Assembly (NCBI GenBank): GCA_020627785.1
Contig: JAHDGF010000012.1
Coordinates: forward strand, 1 to 35,317
Direction of reading: 5' to 3'
From: Saprospiraceae bacterium
GTDB taxonomy: Bacteria > Bacteroidota > Bacteroidia > Chitinophagales > Saprospiraceae
Length of the DNA stretch: 35,317 nucleotides
In this document: in pieces, positions 33,503-35,317 of the stretch
How positions within the stretch are numbered: position 1 is the stretch's first letter
How the letters are laid out: every line of letters starts with the position of its first letter
The notes under the pieces: generated by a model
Database searches by the model: none
What the model saw: the letters and a program-made list of their open reading frames with translations, nothing else
Told to the model about the DNA's origin: nothing
Translations under genes and position numbers: made by a program

Positions 33503-34108
33503 CTAGCTCTTTGCTTTATAGTTAGGCTCAAGTTCGACAATAATTTCATTCTTCCGATTCACAACTTCGTACGGAGGATTGTAACCAAAAAAGTAGAAAC
33601 GATTGGTGAATAAAATTCCTTTGGCACTCAATTTTTCTTTAAGTTCCTCTTTATATTTTTCGATGCGCTGATTATTGGCCCAACCACCAAATCTTAAAGC
33701 AGCCATTATTTTTGCTGGCTCCTCTTTAAACTCGATGGATTTACGATCAGGTTCTGGAAGATTTTCTAGATTATACTTTTTAGGGACCATGAACATCATG
33801 GTAATTGAATCTTCCAAGCTCATGGCTACAGGAGAGGTCATCGCAATTTTTTCATTCTCCTTATTACCACCAAAAATATATCCCGCCAATATTGAAAAGC
33901 CATTACTTGAGGCAGATTCATATTCACTGGTTGGTAACTTCACAGAAGTGAATAGACTGGCCTCGTAAGCTCTGATTTCTACATTATTGTATGATTCAAT
34001 GACTTTGTATGGATAGCTTTCGATTTTGTTTTGACTACTCATGAAATAAATTTGGGCAACCGCAAAAAGTAAAATTAGAATTGCTGCTGTAAAAAGGAAG
34101 GCCTTCAT
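33503..34108 (-). CDS. SOUL-family heme-binding-like protein
   Basis: This 201-residue protein has an N-terminal hydrophobic anchor (about 4-24) and a SOUL domain. The domain includes YKVIESYNNVEIRAYEA at its start, GFSILAGYIFGGN, EKIAMTSPVAM, MFMVPKKYNLENLPEP and the ending FFGYNPPYEVVNRKNEIIVEL. These blocks are diagnostic for the family, found from bacteria to animals. Some members bind heme, but the ligating residue cannot be fixed here. The anchor suggests a location at the inner membrane facing the periplasm. It is between GT87 and DoxX on the same strand. Confidence 0.9.
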   Translation of the reverse strand: MKAFLFTAAILILLFAVAQIYFMSSQNKIESYPYKVIESYNNVEIRAYEASLFTSVKLPTSEYESASSNGFSILAGYIFGGNKENEKIAMTSPVAMSLEDSITMMFMVPKKYNLENLPEPDRKSIEFKEEPAKIMAALRFGGWANNQRIEKYKEELKEKLSAKGILFTNRFYFFGYNPPYEVVNRKNEIIVELEPNYKAKS

Positions 34109-34176
34109 GGAATAATATTGATGTAATTATAAGATGCACATATTAGATAACATGGTTTTCGTCAAATGTGTTCAAT

Positions 34177-35317
34177 TTATTTTTCATCACTGAAAGAAAT
34201 AAAAACTGAGGCTTCCATTAAAAGCCTTAACAAAGAAAAAATAACCAACCAAGAAAAGTATTTATAATAATCAAGATGGTTCACCAATGCATCACCTATG
34301 GTATCTCTGCCGTATAGGGCAAAAAGTAAAAATAGCAGGACTAAGATTACATCAAAGATGAAATATCTTGGCCTATGACTACTTCTATAATTTTTTAAAA
34401 AATTTAGAGTAATTAAAATCATGGCTGGCAAAAAAAGTAACATCGAGTATTTCATCTGATGTGGAAAAATCAAAATGCAGACTAATAAGGTGATTGCGAT
34501 TTCAGAAAAGTTAAACTGATCAGTTGACCTCGAGTATAATCTCAATAACAAAATCAACAAACCAAATCTCAGCATATTTAAAATCACTTCTAGCGTCAAT
34601 GAATCCATGGCAAAAATATGTCTGCGTTGAGGTTTGTAGTCTGGATCTAAGAGACCTTCAAATTTTTCACTGAAGTAAGCCGGCAGGAAACCATTCAAGG
34701 AGATGACCGTATTTTTAGTTTCTACCCCAAATCTTTCACCCAAAGGATTAACGGTTGAAATCCAATCCTTCCAAAGATCTTGATTTGTGAATTCTTCATT
34801 CATTGAACCGGGAAGCAGGGCAAAAAATCCAAGAAAAAATATGGTGGCGGACAGAATCACATACCGCCGTTTGACAAGTAACCAAAACACAAAAAGTCCA
34901 GGCAATAATTTCATGGTTATACCGGAGGCCATTATCACTGCTGCTTTAAAACGTGAGTTACCATTCACCTGAAAACAAAATTCAAAGCTCACCCACAACA
35001 TGGCAATGGTCATCTGGCCTAATTGAATGTTGTGATCAATCATTCCCATACTACAGGCTAGAATTATAAAAAGCACAAGCGGTTTCTTAAACTGATTTTG
35101 AAGCCAAGATTCAAGAAAATGCATGAGTAAACTTAGCACTCGCAAAAACAACAGGAAATTAAGTATTGCCCAAATCACCCGGCCTATTGGATCGCCTAGC
35201 CAGGTCAAAGGGACAAAAAGTAAAATGGAAGGAGGAGGATATAAATAGTATGGGTATATGTTCTCACCATTTAAATACATCTTCGCTGCATTTAAATAAA
35301 TATGTATGTCCCCTTCA
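34177..35317 (-). CDS. GT87 (DUF2029)-like polytopic glycosyltransferase, 5' end missing
   Basis: The reading frame stays open from the first ATG in view (35280) to the window edge, adding EGDIHIYLNAAK directly upstream. The aspartate and the YLNAAKMYLNGENIYPYYLYPP context match the conserved start of GT87 membrane mannosyltransferases, so the true start lies outside the window. About nine hydrophobic segments follow (e.g. WAILNFLLFLRVLSLLMHFL, PLVLFIILACSMGMI, LLPGLFVFWLLV). The family uses polyprenyl-phosphate sugars to build glycans outside the membrane; the acceptor here is unknown. Confidence 0.75.
   Translation of the reverse strand, partial: EGDIHIYLNAAKMYLNGENIYPYYLYPPPSILLFVPLTWLGDPIGRVIWAILNFLLFLRVLSLLMHFLESWLQNQFKKPLVLFIILACSMGMIDHNIQLGQMTIAMLWVSFEFCFQVNGNSRFKAAVIMASGITMKLLPGLFVFWLLVKRRYVILSATIFFLGFFALLPGSMNEEFTNQDLWKDWISTVNPLGERFGVETKNTVISLNGFLPAYFSEKFEGLLDPDYKPQRRHIFAMDSLTLEVILNMLRFGLLILLLRLYSRSTDQFNFSEIAITLLVCILIFPHQMKYSMLLFLPAMILITLNFLKNYRSSHRPRYFIFDVILVLLFLLFALYGRDTIGDALVNHLDYYKYFSWLVIFSLLRLLMEASVFISFSDEK

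Overview
The window looks like a piece of a Bacteroidota chromosome, most like a marine Saprospiria- or Cytophagia-type bacterium. The evidence is protein families rather than any marker gene. Several secreted proteins end in type IX secretion (T9SS) sorting domains, either the short type A form or the longer gliding-associated CHU_C form. There are SprB-type repeats, an LVIVD-repeat lipoprotein, a Reg_prop/Y_Y_Y sensor kinase and lpxB. Many intergenic regions carry a TAnnTTTG promoter element, the Bacteroidota sigma-A -7 box. The DNA is AT-rich, and a TTG start is used at least once (lpxB). I see no insertion sequence, prophage, CRISPR array, integrase or plasmid function. This is mostly ordinary chromosome with some unusual details.

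Layout. 1-3280 (minus): an initiator tRNA cut by the window edge, then a large orphan sensor histidine kinase. 3523-5664 (plus): an LVIVD lipoprotein and an outer-membrane barrel protein, with a strong terminator hairpin inside the barrel gene's signal-peptide codons. 5785-10045 (minus): a tightly packed set of two T9SS cargo proteins flanking a class V aminotransferase-fold enzyme. 10194-12685 (minus): 4-hydroxyphenylpyruvate dioxygenase, a mercaptopyruvate-type sulfurtransferase and a MarR regulator, with a Crp/Fnr regulator diverging at 12925. 13631-15638 (minus): cysQ, a WaaE-like glycosyltransferase and a thioredoxin-fold lipoprotein in one overlapping unit. 15639-15961: a divergent intergenic region with a promoter-like box and a terminator that belong to no visible gene, so a candidate small RNA or leader. 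15962-20601 (plus): an M1 metallopeptidase with a probable C-terminal outer-membrane barrel, a TPR/TonB-C-like protein, and a low-molecular-weight tyrosine-phosphatase homologue without its catalytic cysteine. 20696-22922 (plus): surE, a small membrane protein and lpxB. 23003-24721 (plus): an M28 peptidase with a T9SS tail. 24758-28808 (minus): a Fic-domain protein and topA. 28957-33013: a small exported protein (minus), then an M43 metalloprotease with nine SprB-like repeats (plus) followed 3 nt later by a 36-codon membrane peptide. 33022-35317 (minus): a DoxX-family protein, a SOUL-family protein and a GT87-like membrane glycosyltransferase that runs off the window.

Functionally the window is dominated by envelope biology: secreted peptidases and adhesin-like proteins, lipoproteins, lipid A and LPS-core synthesis. 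Housekeeping genes (topA, surE, cysQ, tRNA-fMet) and one amino-acid catabolism gene (hppD) lie among them. I found no convincing multi-gene system of a new kind. The best leads are the cysteine-less phosphatase homologue, the peptidase-barrel fusion, the orphan terminator in the 15.8 kb gap, the terminator inside a signal-peptide coding region, and the unannotated 36-residue membrane peptide.
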